The notes under the pieces were generated by a model that did no database searches, was not told the origin of the DNA, and saw nothing but the letters and a program-made list of their open reading frames with translations. From positions 1 to 56,264 of the forward strand of contig JAGFJL010000100.1 of NCBI GenBank assembly GCA_024102725.1: a stretch of DNA of 56,264 nt, in the 5' to 3' direction. Shown here piece by piece: positions 9,772 through 19,491 of the stretch. The position numbers and the translations under genes were made by a program. The first letter of the stretch is position 1. Each line of letters opens with the position of its first letter. Source of the stretch: Nitrococcus mobilis (GTDB lineage: Bacteria > Pseudomonadota > Gammaproteobacteria > Nitrococcales > Nitrococcaceae).

Positions 9772-10361
9772 AAGTTGCTCTCCTGCATAGAGCTCGAGCA
9801 TAGCCTGCGAAGCCTGGAGCCGAGTGCGTTTGCCGTTGATGATCCGTAGCGGGCTGCTATAGACGGGCGGATTCAAGCGTTAGCTGCATCAGATCATGGC
9901 GGTTGCTGTGGCTCGCCGCCGCTCTCCCCCCTAATAAGCCTTCTCGGTAAACGATCGGGCCGTTTATGCGCGGTTATGCAAATTCACCGGCGTTATGCAG
10001 GTGGCGGGTGAGGCTTCATGAGCTCGTGGCACAGATTGCCATAATCAAGAAGAATTTACTCACTCGCAATCGTGCTCCAGGTGGTTGGGGTTGATGAAGA
10101 TGCATGGGGCCCTCAAGAAAGATCTATTGTGATCCGCTCGCCCACGGCCCTTCGACACGTCCAGCCCTGGAGTAGTCGAAGGGTCCGGCATGAACTGAAT
10201 TTTCAGAGCTTGCATGAGGAAGAGACGGCGGAAGATAGCGGGCTATCCTCGTCTCTTCGGGCCGGGTCGATGCAGCACGGTGCCCCGCTGCAACGTAGGC
10301 CGCGCGGGGCTGGGGCGGGGTTGGATCGAAGCAACAGCTCGCCAGACAAGCGTTGTAACGG
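9772..10361. other. Gene-free interval between gltA and rpmE2
   Basis: About 590 bases lie upstream of gltA and downstream of rpmE2 on the minus strand. Open frames here have no recognisable product and look like noise. Two inverted repeats stand out: a 9-bp pair (10148-10156 with 10175-10183) and a GC-rich 7-bp pair (10282-10288 with 10304-10310). The gltA promoter and leader must lie in the lower part, but I could not pick a convincing -35/-10 pair. Confidence 0.6.
10148..10183. repeat. Inverted repeat CCCTTCGAC / GTCGAAGGG
   Basis: Perfect 9-bp arms separated by 18 bases, in non-coding DNA between gltA and rpmE2. The arm sequence resembles a palindromic unit dispersed in many proteobacterial genomes. 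No second copy was seen in this window. It has no T tract, so it is not an obvious terminator. Confidence 0.5.
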
Positions 10362-10619
10362 CTATTTATTCTTGCCGGCGTTGCCGTAGCGCTTGCGGAA
10401 CTGATCCACGCGGCCACCACTGCTGGCTACGCGTTGTTTACCGGTAAAAAACGGATGGCTCTTGCTCGATACTTCGACCTTGCATAATGGGTATTCTTTG
10501 CCGTCCTTCCATTTGATCGTTTCCTTCGTGCGCAGCGTGGAGCGAGTGAGGAACACGAAGTCGGAAGAAAGATCCTGGAACACGACAGGGCGATATTCGG
10601 GGTGGATGCCTTTTTTCAT
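10362..10619 (-). CDS. rpmE2: Ribosomal protein bL31, type B
   Basis: Large-subunit ribosomal protein L31 of the zinc-free B type: 85 aa starting [16 protein letters not shown], with the conserved [12 protein letters not shown] and [11 protein letters not shown]. The CxxC zinc-binding pairs of the A form are absent. In many bacteria the B form replaces the A form when zinc is scarce; whether this genome also has an A copy cannot be judged here. ATG 10619 follows a GGAGG-like ribosome site. Confidence 0.95.
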   Translation of the reverse strand: MKKGIHPEYRPVVFQDLSSDFVFLTRSTLRTKETIKWKDGKEYPLCKVEVSSKSHPFFTGKQRVASSGGRVDQFRKRYGNAGKNK

Positions 10620-10734
10620 TGAGCTGCCTCCTAATGCTCGTTGATGAGGCCACCGTATGCAGCCACCAGGCTGCAAGGCGCGTCATCATAGACTCGGCTG
10701 GTAATGGAAGGCAACCGCCGATCGAATAGGGTGG

Positions 10735-11142
10735 CTATGACGGCTCGGGTTCGCTCCGAGTCGGTTCGCGGGATCGATCGGCTGAGCCTGCCTGATCTGG
10801 TCGACGAAAGAGAAGAATTTTTGCCGAGCGCAGCGCTTGCCGGGTATCGCGCGCCGGGGGGCATGGCCCCGTAAGAATCTGCATTAGACCCCTTGGCCCA
10901 GCGAAAGCCTCCCACATCAGCTGCGAGAGCCTCTGACAGGCAAGCAGGGGCGTGCTCGAGCTCTGCCGGACGCGATCTACCCGCCATTGTAGGCAACGTA
11001 ACCGCTGGCGTCGCCCGACGGGTTGCGCCTTGATAAAGGAATCCAGCATGGCACGTCGCCGTGCCTCGAAACCTTGCGGATCATGTCTAGCAAGGCTTGA
11101 CCACTCGTCGAAGTCAATGGTGAAGCACCGTTCGCTGTCCAT
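10735..11142 (-). CDS. DUF3135-like small protein
   Basis: 135 aa. The first 90 residues read like the gammaproteobacterial DUF3135 family: FDEWSSLARHDPQGFEARRRAML, then RRQRLRCLQWRVDRVRQ, then PLLACQRLSQLMWEAF. The C-terminal 40 residues are basic and low in structure. Function unknown. Start ATG 11142; a GTG at 11154 is also in frame. It sits on the same strand as rpmE2 but 115 bases away. The family call is from memory of the pattern. Confidence 0.55.
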   Translation of the reverse strand: MDSERCFTIDFDEWSSLARHDPQGFEARRRAMLDSFIKAQPVGRRQRLRCLQWRVDRVRQSSSTPLLACQRLSQLMWEAFAGPRGLMQILTGPCPPARDTRQALRSAKILLFRRPDQAGSADRSREPTRSEPEPS

Positions 11143-11295
11143 GGGCAGAAGCACTCGTAAAGATCAACCCGCCAGACCGTGCCACAAGTATAGGCGGCAC
11201 CCCGTTGGCAGGCACTACTCGATAGCGTGCCTGGTGGGTAATGAAGTGCACCGTAGAATGGTCGTGCGCAGTTCAGCCAATGTTCCCTGGCCCGG

Positions 11296-11547
11296 CTAAT
11301 CCCGACAGGGGTTGAGAGGATCAAACCGGGTGATACGATCGAGACGAATCTCAAGCCGGCCCCCGTCCATGCCCTTGGCGATCAAGTACTCCTCATGGCT
11401 GCGAGTTACTAAATTCCGCGGCCATAGCGCCGCGAGGCGGCGTGTCCCATCGCTGTCTCGCCAACCGATGCGCAGCATTCGGCGCCGCAGGATGGCTAAT
11501 TCCAGTTCAGCATATATTTTGCAGGCGACGGGGCGGTAATCGGTCAT
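11296..11547 (-). CDS. Rof-like Rho-binding antiterminator family protein
   Basis: 83 aa beginning MTDYRPVACKIYAELELA and ending in EIRLDRITRFDP, the frame of the Rof/YaeO family (an Sm-like beta barrel that binds transcription terminator Rho and inhibits it). The central strands RMLRIGWRDSDGTRRLAALWPRN fit a five-stranded barrel. The usual acidic C-D-x-Y segment at the N-terminus is only partly kept, so Rho binding is not assured. Single gene, divergent from the SirB2-like gene. Confidence 0.65.
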   Translation of the reverse strand: MTDYRPVACKIYAELELAILRRRMLRIGWRDSDGTRRLAALWPRNLVTRSHEEYLIAKGMDGGRLEIRLDRITRFDPLNPCRD

Positions 11548-11605
11548 AAGAAAGAGCTTAGAGCAATCATCCGGTGTGTGTCACGGAGCGTTAGAGAAGG
11601 AGGAA

Positions 11606-11986
11606 ATGGCATTGTCCGCCTATATAGTCGCCAAATCGCTTCACATTACCTTGGTTACCGCCACTTTCTTGTCCTTTACGGCGCGCGGAGTATGGATGCT
11701 ATACGACTCGCCCTTACTCAGCCGGCGTTGGGTGCGCGTGTTACCCCATGCCATAGACGCCGTGGTATTGGTAAGCGGCCTGTACCTGGCCGTTGCGTTT
11801 TATGAGTTCCCGCTGACCTATCATCCCTGGATCATCGCCAAGCTGATCGGGTTGCTCGCCTACGTTGTGCTCGGTACGATCGCCCTGAAGCGCGGGCGGA
11901 CCAAGCGGGTACGTGTCGCCGCCTTCGTCGGCTCTTTGCTGTTGTTTGGCTGCATTGTGTTCGTAGCGATAACCAAGATGCCCTAA
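11606..11986 (+). CDS. SirB2-family membrane protein
   Basis: 126 aa with four hydrophobic helices, an early His (KSLHITLVTATFLSFTARG) and a second His near the helix-2 start (LPHAIDAVVLVSGLYLA), matching the SirB2 family of small inner-membrane proteins. Their biochemical role is not settled. I use ATG 11606, preceded at short distance by AAGGAGG; a GTG at 11576 would add ten residues. It stands alone between Rof-like and hemW, with hemW convergent. Confidence 0.75.
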   Translation: MALSAYIVAKSLHITLVTATFLSFTARGVWMLYDSPLLSRRWVRVLPHAIDAVVLVSGLYLAVAFYEFPLTYHPWIIAKLIGLLAYVVLGTIALKRGRTKRVRVAAFVGSLLLFGCIVFVAITKMP

Positions 11987-12037
11987 CGGAGAACAGCCGC
12001 TGATAGTAGGCAATCCGCTCGCCGTTGGTAGCTGCGC

Positions 12038-13204
12038 TCAGTCTGGTGGTAGGAAACAGCTAAGCAGATCGTTCAAAAACCGCATGCCCAGCGCGGTGGG
12101 TCGTACGCGATCATCCGCCGTGATAGCGAGCCAACCGCGGTTGCGGGCATCGTTGACCGCGGCCTCGAACCGGCTCCAGGGCAAACCGGTTCGTGCCGTA
12201 CAAAGCCGGCGTGGTATTCCCTCCGGTAGCCGCAAGGCGTTCATCATGAACTCCAGCACCACATCCTGTGCGCTGAGTTGGTGTGAAGCTGTCACGGTTT
12301 CTCCGGCGGCCACCTTCCTTATATACGCCATCGGTTGCGCCAACTTTTCGTAGCGGATGATCTTACCCTTGTCAAAGTCGGTCACTTTGCCATGTGCCCC
12401 GGCACCGATGCCGAGGTAGTCACCGAAGGTCCAGTAATTGAGATTATGCCGGCAGCGGCGATCTCGGCGTGCATAGGCTGATACCTCATAGTGCTGATAG
12501 CCTGCGCCGGCGAGCCGTGTTTGGCAGTCGATCTGCATCGCATAGATTGCATCATCTTCGGGGAGTGCGGGGGGGCGTGCCGCAAACGCCGTATTGGGCT
12601 CCAGCGTGAGCTGGTAGTGCGAGATATGTGGTGGCGCCAGCGCAATGGCCTGGGCGATGTCCGCGACAGCCGCCCGCAGGCTCTGATTGGGCAATCCATA
12701 CATGAGATCGATGTTGAAGTTGTCGAAACCGGCCGCATGGGCGGTCTCGACCGCTGCGATCGCGGCTTGCGGCCCATGGATGCGCCCGAGACGGCGTAGG
12801 CTGTCCGCTTGGAAGCTTTGTACGCCAATGGACAAACGGTTTACGCCGGTGCAGCGAAAGTCCTCGAAGCGGGCCTGGTCCACACTCCCAGGGTTGGCCT
12901 CTAAAGTGATTTCGCAGTCGGCGGCAATCCATAGATGCTGCTGCAGCCCTTCGAGCAGTCGTGCGAGGGCCGCTGGTGGAAACAAACTGGGGGTTCCGCC
13001 GCCCAAAAACACGGAACTGATCGCGCGCCCATGGGTGTGCTCGATCTCTCTGAGTATATCGGCGAGCAGCGCATCCACGTAGGCTGTTGCCGGTAGCTCG
13101 CCGCGCAGGGCGTGTGAGTTGAAGTCGCAATACGGGCATTTGCGCACGCACCATGGCAGGTGGACGTAGAGTGCAAGGGGCGGGGAGGTAGTGAAGCGGA
13201 ACAC
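12038..13204 (-). CDS. hemW: HemW, heme chaperone of the radical SAM family
   Basis: Radical SAM protein formerly called oxygen-independent coproporphyrinogen III oxidase-like; HemW proteins bind heme and pass it to respiratory enzymes. The iron-sulfur motif is CVRKCPYCDF near residues 17-26 (Cys-x3-Cys-x2-Cys). SAM-binding GGGTPS and a C-terminal HemN domain (HNLNYWTFGDYLGIGAGAHG) follow. HemN proper has an extra Cys next to this motif, which is absent here and favours HemW. 388 aa from a GTG at 13204, four bases after the rdgB stop; the open frame continues upstream only as overlap with rdgB. Confidence 0.92.
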   Translation of the reverse strand: MFRFTTSPPLALYVHLPWCVRKCPYCDFNSHALRGELPATAYVDALLADILREIEHTHGRAISSVFLGGGTPSLFPPAALARLLEGLQQHLWIAADCEITLEANPGSVDQARFEDFRCTGVNRLSIGVQSFQADSLRRLGRIHGPQAAIAAVETAHAAGFDNFNIDLMYGLPNQSLRAAVADIAQAIALAPPHISHYQLTLEPNTAFAARPPALPEDDAIYAMQIDCQTRLAGAGYQHYEVSAYARRDRRCRHNLNYWTFGDYLGIGAGAHGKVTDFDKGKIIRYEKLAQPMAYIRKVAAGETVTASHQLSAQDVVLEFMMNALRLPEGIPRRLCTARTGLPWSRFEAAVNDARNRGWLAITADDRVRPTALGMRFLNDLLSCFLPPD

Positions 13205-13208
13205 GGCT

Positions 13209-13805
13209 TCAGCCCTCGTGGCGGAGGGCCTCGAGCAACGCCCGCAGCGCTTGACCTCGATGGCTGATGCGATTTTTGGTTTGCGTTTCCAGCTCCGCTG
13301 CCGTGCACTCGAGCTTCGGCAGATAGAACAACGGATCGTAACCGAAGCCGTTCGTCCCGCGCGGGTGTTCGATGATTTGTCCCTCCCACGTGCCGCGGCA
13401 GATGAGTGGATCCGGGTCGCGCGAGTGCCGCAGATAGGCAATGATGCAGATATAACGGGCCTTACGCTCGCTTGCCGGGGTGTCGATGAGCTCATCGAGC
13501 AGGCGCCGATTATTGGCGGCATCGTCGGCGTTCTCACCGGCATAGCGGGCCGAGTAGATGCCCGGCTCGCCGGCAAGGGCCTCGACTTCGAGGCCGGAGT
13601 CGTCGGCGATTGCGGCACGGCCGGTGTGCTCGCAGGCGTGTCGTGCCTTGATAAGAGCGTTTTCGATGAAAGTTAACCCGGTCTCCGCTACGCTGGGCAC
13701 GCAGTAGAAGGGCTGGGGTATCAGCTCGATACTCATGCCTCGTAGCAAGGCTTGCATCTCCTGCGCCTTGCCGGAGTTGTTGCTGGCCAGGACGATCCGA
13801 TGCAT
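13209..13805 (-). CDS. rdgB: XTP/dITP pyrophosphatase (non-canonical purine NTPase)
   Basis: Hydrolyses dITP, XTP and similar deaminated nucleotides to keep them out of nucleic acid. 198 aa with the family start IVLASNNSGKAQEMQALL, the substrate motif AIADDSGLEVEALAGEPGIYSARYAG and the C-terminal GTNGFGYDPLFYLP and ISHRGQALRAL. Sits between rph and hemW with 5- and 4-base spacing, a conserved gammaproteobacterial order. Confidence 0.96.
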   Translation of the reverse strand: MHRIVLASNNSGKAQEMQALLRGMSIELIPQPFYCVPSVAETGLTFIENALIKARHACEHTGRAAIADDSGLEVEALAGEPGIYSARYAGENADDAANNRRLLDELIDTPASERKARYICIIAYLRHSRDPDPLICRGTWEGQIIEHPRGTNGFGYDPLFYLPKLECTAAELETQTKNRISHRGQALRALLEALRHEG

Positions 13806-13810
13806 GCGCG

Positions 13811-14527
13811 CTAGGCTTCCAGCGCTTGGCGTTGCGCCTCAATCAGGCCGCGGATTCCTTCTTCCGCCAGATCGATCATTTGCCCCAGTTCGACACGCCG
13901 GAAGGCGTGGCCCTCGGCGGTGCCTTGGATTTCGATGAGCGCACCTACCTCGTTCATGACGATGTTCATGTCGGTCTCCGCCTCGGCATCCTCAGCGTAG
14001 TCCAAATCGAGTACCACCTTGCCACGATAGATTCCCACGGACACGGCAGCCACATGACCGAACAGGGGGGGGCGCTTGAGCAAGCCTTTCTTGGTAAGAC
14101 TTTGCAGAGCGTCCGCCAAGGCGACATAGCCTCCCGTAATGGCGGCGGTGCGGGTGCCGCCATCGGCTTGCAGGACATCGCAGTCGATGATGATCCGGCG
14201 CTCGCCTAACGCCTGTAAATCGATCGCCGCGCGCAGCGAACGACCGATCAAGCGCTGGATTTCAATGGTTCGGCCTTGTTGGCGTCCCCGCACGGCCTCG
14301 CGTTCGTTGCGGCTCTGGGTCGCGCGCGGGAGCATTGCGTACTCGGCCGTTATCCAACCCTGACCAGTAGTGCGCAGCCAGGGCGGTACACGCTCTTCGA
14401 CAGAGGCGTTGCAGAGGATTTTAGTGTCGCCGAACTCCACCAAAGCAGAGCCTTCTGCATGCTTGGTGAAGTGGCGAGTAATACGCACGGCCCGCATTTC
14501 GTGGTTGTGGCGGCCGCTGGGGCGCAT
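13811..14527 (-). CDS. rph: Ribonuclease PH
   Basis: Phosphorolytic 3'-5' exoribonuclease that trims tRNA 3' ends. 238 aa from ATG 14527 (MRPSGR, then [37 protein letters not shown]), with the phosphate-site [15 protein letters not shown] and the acidic pair in [16 protein letters not shown]. The longer upstream frame is not homologous. First gene of rph-rdgB-hemW and divergent from yicC, as in many gammaproteobacteria. Confidence 0.96.
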   Translation of the reverse strand: MRPSGRHNHEMRAVRITRHFTKHAEGSALVEFGDTKILCNASVEERVPPWLRTTGQGWITAEYAMLPRATQSRNEREAVRGRQQGRTIEIQRLIGRSLRAAIDLQALGERRIIIDCDVLQADGGTRTAAITGGYVALADALQSLTKKGLLKRPPLFGHVAAVSVGIYRGKVVLDLDYAEDAEAETDMNIVMNEVGALIEIQGTAEGHAFRRVELGQMIDLAEEGIRGLIEAQRQALEA

Positions 14528-14656
14528 GGCTTTCCTCGTGCCGATCTCCAGTTTGGAGAAACAGCCTAGCACAGCAGTGGACGGCGCGGGAGCGGCGTTT
14601 TCCTTGCGGCGCCATTGCGCGTAACATTTTGGTCTCATCCCGCAGGGAGAGACGCG

Positions 14657-15523
14657 ATGATTCGCAGCATGACCGCGTTTGCGCGCCGGGAGTGGCAGAG
14701 CGGCGAAGGCAAGCTCGTCTGGGAGATACGCTCCGTTAATCACCGCTATCTGGATATCCGGGTGCACCTGCCCGAAGAGCTGCGCTCGCTCGAGCCGGCA
14801 TTACGTGAACGGCTGGGGCGCCGTCTGGGCCGAGGTAAGATCGAGTGTACTTTGCGTTACCGCCCGAGCATTGATGCGGCTAATGCACTACGGATTAATT
14901 GGCCCTATGCCGAGCAAGTCATTGCCGGTTGTCTTTCGCTTGGACGCCTGCTCCCGCAGGCGGCGCCGATTTCGCCGCTCGAGTTGCTGCGGCTGCCCGG
15001 TGTGCTGCGGGAAGGCGAGTCCGATCTGCAGCCGGTCGCCGAAGCCGCGCTCGAGTTGCTGGAGGTGGCTTTGGGTGAGTTGTTGAGCATGCGGGAGAGG
15101 GAAGGCGAGCGGCTTGCGGCAATGCTGCACGAACGAGCGGGACAGATACGCGAGCTGACGCGGGAAGTCCAGTATAGGCGTCCCACGGTCGTGCGAGCGG
15201 CCCAGGAGCGGCTGTGCGCGCGCATCGAGGCGTTCAAGGCGAGCGCCGACCCCGCTCGTTTAGAGCAGGAGTTGGTGTTGATTGCGCAGCGGTTGGACGT
15301 CGACGAGGAATTAGAGCGTCTGCTCAGCCACATCGAGGAGGTAGAGCAAGTGCTGCGGCAGAATGAGCCGAAGGGCAGACGGTTGGATTTTCTGATGCAA
15401 GAACTCAACCGGGAGGCCAATACGCTGGCGTCGAAGTCATCGGATACCGCGACCACTCGTGCGGCGGTGACGATAAAGGTGCTCATCGATCAGATGCGCG
15501 AGCAGGTGCAGAATATAGAATAG
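14657..15523 (+). CDS. yicC: YicC family endoribonuclease
   Basis: 288 aa beginning [12 protein letters not shown], with the N-terminal motif [25 protein letters not shown] and the C-terminal DUF1732 ending [46 protein letters not shown]. YicC proteins are metal-dependent stress-induced endoribonucleases that form oligomeric channels. ATG 14657 follows a GGGAGAG ribosome site. It precedes gmk, a strongly conserved neighbourhood. Confidence 0.93.
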   Translation: MIRSMTAFARREWQSGEGKLVWEIRSVNHRYLDIRVHLPEELRSLEPALRERLGRRLGRGKIECTLRYRPSIDAANALRINWPYAEQVIAGCLSLGRLLPQAAPISPLELLRLPGVLREGESDLQPVAEAALELLEVALGELLSMREREGERLAAMLHERAGQIRELTREVQYRRPTVVRAAQERLCARIEAFKASADPARLEQELVLIAQRLDVDEELERLLSHIEEVEQVLRQNEPKGRRLDFLMQELNREANTLASKSSDTATTRAAVTIKVLIDQMREQVQNIE

Positions 15524-15730
15524 CGCTGGCCGCGTCGGTTCGAAGACGAAACGGCGGCCGTGGGTGTGGTATTTTGCGTGATTTGATTTGCACGCTGCGG
15601 GTTGGACAAGGGAGCCGCGTCAACGGGCCTTGCTTTGGCATCCAGACACGGTGTGTGTCGCTTTGCTCCGAGCTCGGCGGGTGTAAGTGAGCGGCGGATG
15701 CCGGCGAATACCCGGTTTCAGGCAGAAGGC

Positions 15731-16357
15731 ATGACTGGAATATTGTATATCGTGTCTGCCCCGTCTGGTGGAGGCAAGACGAGCCTGCTACGTGCTCTGA
15801 GCCAGAGCGAGCCAGGGATGGTCGTTTCGATCTCGCATACCACGCGCCGCCGCCGCCCGGGGGAGCGCGAGGGGGTGGATTATCATTTCATGGAGGATGC
15901 GGCCTTCGAACGAATGGCTGCGGCCGGTGAATTTCTAGAGTACGCGCGTGTGTTCGATCATTATTACGCGACGGCGCGTGCGGCGGTTGAGCAGGCGCTT
16001 GGCCGCGGCCAAGATGTCTTGCTCGATATCGATTGGCAAGGCGCACGGCAGGTTCGTGCGGCTATGCCCGAGGCGGTTTCCATCTTCATATTGCCGCCTT
16101 CGCGCGCGGAGTTGGAGCATCGGTTGCGCACTCGTGCCCAAGATAGCGATGTCGTGATTGCGGGGCGGATGCAAGCCGCCGTCGAGGAGATGGCCCACTA
16201 TGTTGAGTATGATTACCTCGTGATCAACGATCACTTCGAGCAGGCGCTGGCGGACTTGCGCGCGATCGTTCATGCGCGGCGCCTGCAACGCAGGGTGCAG
16301 GCGCCGCGTTGGGCTGGGATGCTGGACGAATTGCTGCGTCGAGATGACCTCTGGTAG
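15731..16357 (+). CDS. gmk: Guanylate kinase
   Basis: Phosphorylates GMP to GDP, needed for nucleotide pools and ppGpp metabolism. 208 aa with P-loop SAPSGGGKTS, the GMP-binding SHTTRRRRPGEREGVDYHFM and LLDIDWQGARQVR. Start ATG 15731 (MTGILYIVSAPSG) with a GAAGG site. The frame reads upstream to 15602, but that stretch is not part of the family. Followed by rpoZ and spoT, the standard order. Confidence 0.97.
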   Translation: MTGILYIVSAPSGGGKTSLLRALSQSEPGMVVSISHTTRRRRPGEREGVDYHFMEDAAFERMAAAGEFLEYARVFDHYYATARAAVEQALGRGQDVLLDIDWQGARQVRAAMPEAVSIFILPPSRAELEHRLRTRAQDSDVVIAGRMQAAVEEMAHYVEYDYLVINDHFEQALADLRAIVHARRLQRRVQAPRWAGMLDELLRRDDLW

Positions 16358-16576
16358 AGGAGGATTGGTCCCGGCTCGATCCCTCGAGGCCATAAGGCTT
16401 GGAGCGCAAGGATTGTGGAATCGCTATGTGGCCATTTAGGGGCTCGGCGTGGGTGATCGCATTTTGCATATGGCGTGGAGTACAAATCGGTGGTCAGCTC
16501 ACTTTCATCGGCAACCAGCTTGTGACTAGAATAAGTTAGGTGTGTTACGTCCGGAATCTCGGGAGGATGCGAGCGC

Positions 16577-16834
16577 ATGGCGCGAGTAACGGTAGAGGAC
16601 TGTTTGGAGCATATCGGCAATCGCTTCGAGCTTGTCTTGGCGGCCACTCGGCGCGCCCGGCAGATAGCGCGCGGGGCTCAGCCGCATGTAGATTGGGAGA
16701 ATGACAAGCCTACCGTCGTGGCTTTGCGCGAGATCGCCGAGCGTTATGTGACGGCGGATATCTTGCATGCAGACGAACTGCCCAAGCCGGAGTTCGATCT
16801 GAGCGAGGATGCCGTGGAAGCTCGCCCGGATTAG
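16577..16834 (+). CDS. rpoZ: RNA polymerase omega subunit
   Basis: 85 aa: [33 protein letters not shown] is the conserved omega core that clamps the beta' C-terminus and forms part of a ppGpp site. The C-terminal third is acidic and variable. Lies 16 bases before spoT, probably in one transcript. Confidence 0.97.
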   Translation: MARVTVEDCLEHIGNRFELVLAATRRARQIARGAQPHVDWENDKPTVVALREIAERYVTADILHADELPKPEFDLSEDAVEARPD

Positions 16835-16849
16835 GTTAGGCAATCGATC

Positions 16850-19030
16850 ATGGCTCAGGGCGATGCGGTAGTCTACGAACAGCGCACCGGGTGCGAACTC
16901 CCGACGCAAGCGGCTGATTTGTGTGCTTTGCTGGCAAGCTACATGGATTCCGGCGAAGTGCGACGCGTTGTTGAAGCCTACCGATTCGCAGCCTTGGCGC
17001 ATAAAGATCAGCGCCGTCTCACGGGTGAGCCATACATCACGCATCCATTGGCGGTGGCAAAGATTCTGGCCGAGATGCGTCTTGAGGTGGAGAGCATCGT
17101 GGCGGCCCTCCTGCATGATGTCATCGAAGATACGCCCACGGCCAAAGTTGAGATTGCTACCCGTTTCGGTGATCAGGTGGCCGAGTTGGTCGATGGGGTG
17201 AGCAAGCTGACCCAAATCGACTTCGGTAGCAAAGCGGAGGCGCAGGCCGAGAACTTCCGTAAAATGTTTTTGGCCATGGCGCAGGATATCCGGGTGATCC
17301 TGATCAAGCTGGCGGATCGCCTGCATAATATGCGTACCATCTGGGTAATGCCGGCGCACAAACGTTGGCGAATCGCGCGCGAGACGCTGGAAATCTATGC
17401 CCCAATCGCTCAGCGCTTGGGTATCAACGCGTTACGGGTGGAGCTCGAAGATCTAGGCTTTGCCACACTCTACCCTATGCGCTACCGGGTGCTGAAAGAG
17501 AAGCTGCGGCATCAGCGAGGATCTCGCTCCGAGATCGTCAGCAAAATCGGACACACATTGGAGGAGCGTCTGGCCGAGGCCGGTATCCCGGGCCGTGTGG
17601 TTGGGCGGGAGAAGCATCTTTGGGGCATTTACCAGAAGATGCGTGCCAAGCATGGCAATTTCCATAACATTTTCGACGTCTATGGCTTTCGCGTCACAGT
17701 GGATACCGTAAGCACCTGCTATCAAGTGCTGGGCATGCTGCACGGCCTATACAAGCCATTACCTGGGCGCATCAAGGACTACATAGCGATACCCAAGGCG
17801 AATGGTTACCAGTCTTTGCATACCACGTTGCTGGGTCCGCGCCGTATCCATCTCGAAGTTCAGATCCGCACAGTCGAAATGGATAAGGTGGCCGAGGCCG
17901 GGATTGCCGCTCATTGGCTCTACAAGGGCAATACTGGCGCCAGCAACGTGGCTCATACTCGGGCGCGGGAGTGGCTGCGCGGCCTGCTGGAGATGCAGCG
18001 CAACGCCGGTAATTCATTGGAATTTATTGAAAACGTCAAGATCGATTTACTGCCCGATGAGGTCTATGTGTTCACCCCCAGTGGCGAGATCATGGAATTG
18101 CCACGTGGCGCCACGGTGGTGGATTTCGCCTATACGGTGCACTCCCATATCGGGGACAGTTGCATTGCGGCCATGGTCGACCACCGCCTGACGCCATTGC
18201 GTACCTTGCTGGAGACAGGGCAAACCGTGGAGATCATCACGGCACCGGCCGCTCGGCCGAATCCGGCGTGGCTGGATTTCGTCGTCACCGCCAAGGCCCG
18301 GACGGCCATTCGCCACAGCCTCAAACGCCTCAAGGGCGAGGAGGCCGTCAACTTGGGGCGCCGTTTGGTAGGGCAGGCGTTGGATGCCTTGGCTGTGAAG
18401 CTCGAGGATCTGCCCGAAGCCTGGATCAAAGAGGCGGTGGAGGCGTTTGGCACGGAGAGTCTCGACGACTTGTTGGAGCAAGTGGGGCTGGGTCAGCGCA
18501 TGCCTTGGCTGGTCGCGCAGCGGCTTTCCAGGGTCAGTGCCGAAGCGATCGAGGCGCTCGGTGTGGAAAAGCATGGGCGTGCTACCGCACCGCTCATGGT
18601 CCGCGCTACCGAGGGTGCGGTCATTACCTTCGCGCGTTGTTGTCGCCCCATACCCGGTGATTCGATCGTCGGTTTTGCTAGCTCCGGGCGTGGCGTGGTG
18701 GTGCATCATCAGGGCTGTCACAATATTCGCGAATATCGCAATCATCCGGAGAAATGGCTCGACGTCCAATGGGACAAAGAGGTCGCAGGGGAGTTTCCGG
18801 TCGCCGTCGCCGTCGATGTGGTCAATCGCTGTGGCGTACTCGCCGATGTGGCCGCCACGGTTTCCGATCTCGATTCTAACATCAAAGCGGTGGATATCGA
18901 TGAAAAGGACGGGGTAATTGCCACTATCCGGCTCGTGCTTATGGTGCGTGATCGGCTGCATTTGGCTCGACTCATGCGCCGATTGCGTATGCTTAACACC
19001 GTGCTGAGGATCACCCGCCGCAGAGGCTAG
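16850..19030 (+). CDS. spoT: Bifunctional (p)ppGpp synthetase/hydrolase
   Basis: Makes and degrades the stringent-response alarmone. 726 aa: HD hydrolase domain with THPLAVAKILAEM and HDVIEDTP (residues about 60-190), synthetase domain with DVYGFRVTVD and the RxKD signature GRIKDYIA (marks the bifunctional class rather than monofunctional RelA), a TGS domain (VYVFTPSGEIMELPRGATVVDFAY), a zinc-finger-like helical part containing FARCCRPIPGD, and a C-terminal ACT domain. Both active sites look intact. Confidence 0.96.
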   Translation: MAQGDAVVYEQRTGCELPTQAADLCALLASYMDSGEVRRVVEAYRFAALAHKDQRRLTGEPYITHPLAVAKILAEMRLEVESIVAALLHDVIEDTPTAKVEIATRFGDQVAELVDGVSKLTQIDFGSKAEAQAENFRKMFLAMAQDIRVILIKLADRLHNMRTIWVMPAHKRWRIARETLEIYAPIAQRLGINALRVELEDLGFATLYPMRYRVLKEKLRHQRGSRSEIVSKIGHTLEERLAEAGIPGRVVGREKHLWGIYQKMRAKHGNFHNIFDVYGFRVTVDTVSTCYQVLGMLHGLYKPLPGRIKDYIAIPKANGYQSLHTTLLGPRRIHLEVQIRTVEMDKVAEAGIAAHWLYKGNTGASNVAHTRAREWLRGLLEMQRNAGNSLEFIENVKIDLLPDEVYVFTPSGEIMELPRGATVVDFAYTVHSHIGDSCIAAMVDHRLTPLRTLLETGQTVEIITAPAARPNPAWLDFVVTAKARTAIRHSLKRLKGEEAVNLGRRLVGQALDALAVKLEDLPEAWIKEAVEAFGTESLDDLLEQVGLGQRMPWLVAQRLSRVSAEAIEALGVEKHGRATAPLMVRATEGAVITFARCCRPIPGDSIVGFASSGRGVVVHHQGCHNIREYRNHPEKWLDVQWDKEVAGEFPVAVAVDVVNRCGVLADVAATVSDLDSNIKAVDIDEKDGVIATIRLVLMVRDRLHLARLMRRLRMLNTVLRITRRRG

Positions 19031-19085
19031 AGCGAATCCGATTTGCGAGCGCCGAGAGTTGCTATGGGCTGATTGAGGAGCCATC

Positions 19086-19472
19086 ATGGGTCGCGAGATT
19101 ATTCATACCGACAATGCGCCGAGCGCCATCGGCCCGTATGCGCAGGCGGTGCGCGTGGGTGAGACGGTTTACCTGTCGGGCCAGATTCCTCTGGACCCTC
19201 TGACCATGGAACTGGTGGCTGGCGATATCGCGACCCAGACCCGGCGCGTCTTCGATAATCTTCGCGCCGTTTGTCAAGGAGCGGGTGGCGATCTTGCTGA
19301 TATTGTCAAACTCACCATTTACCTCACGGACTTGAGTCATTTCGCTCGAGTCAATGAAATCATGAGCGAGTACTTTCGGGAACCCTACCCGGCTCGAGCC
19401 GCCGTCGGAGTCGCTGCTCTGCCGCGTGCGGCGGCCGTAGAGATGGAGGCCATAGTGAGCCTCTCTGGTTAG
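19086..19472 (+). CDS. ridA: RidA family 2-iminobutanoate/2-iminopropanoate deaminase
   Basis: Hydrolyses reactive enamine/imine intermediates released by PLP enzymes such as threonine dehydratase, whose gene ilvA is also in this window. 128 aa with the family motifs [16 protein letters not shown], the catalytic Arg in [23 protein letters not shown], and the C-terminal Glu. Located between spoT and recG with a GAGGAG site. Confidence 0.95.
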   Translation: MGREIIHTDNAPSAIGPYAQAVRVGETVYLSGQIPLDPLTMELVAGDIATQTRRVFDNLRAVCQGAGGDLADIVKLTIYLTDLSHFARVNEIMSEYFREPYPARAAVGVAALPRAAAVEMEAIVSLSG

Positions 19473-19491
19473 CCACCGGGTCAGGACACGC

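Noticed and set aside
13205..13618. N-terminal extension of the hemW frame
   Set aside because: It overlaps rdgB completely; the GTG at 13204 restores the normal protein length.
18047..19087. 346-aa open frame antisense to spoT
   Set aside because: Opposite a conserved gene, low complexity in His and Arg, no homology seen.
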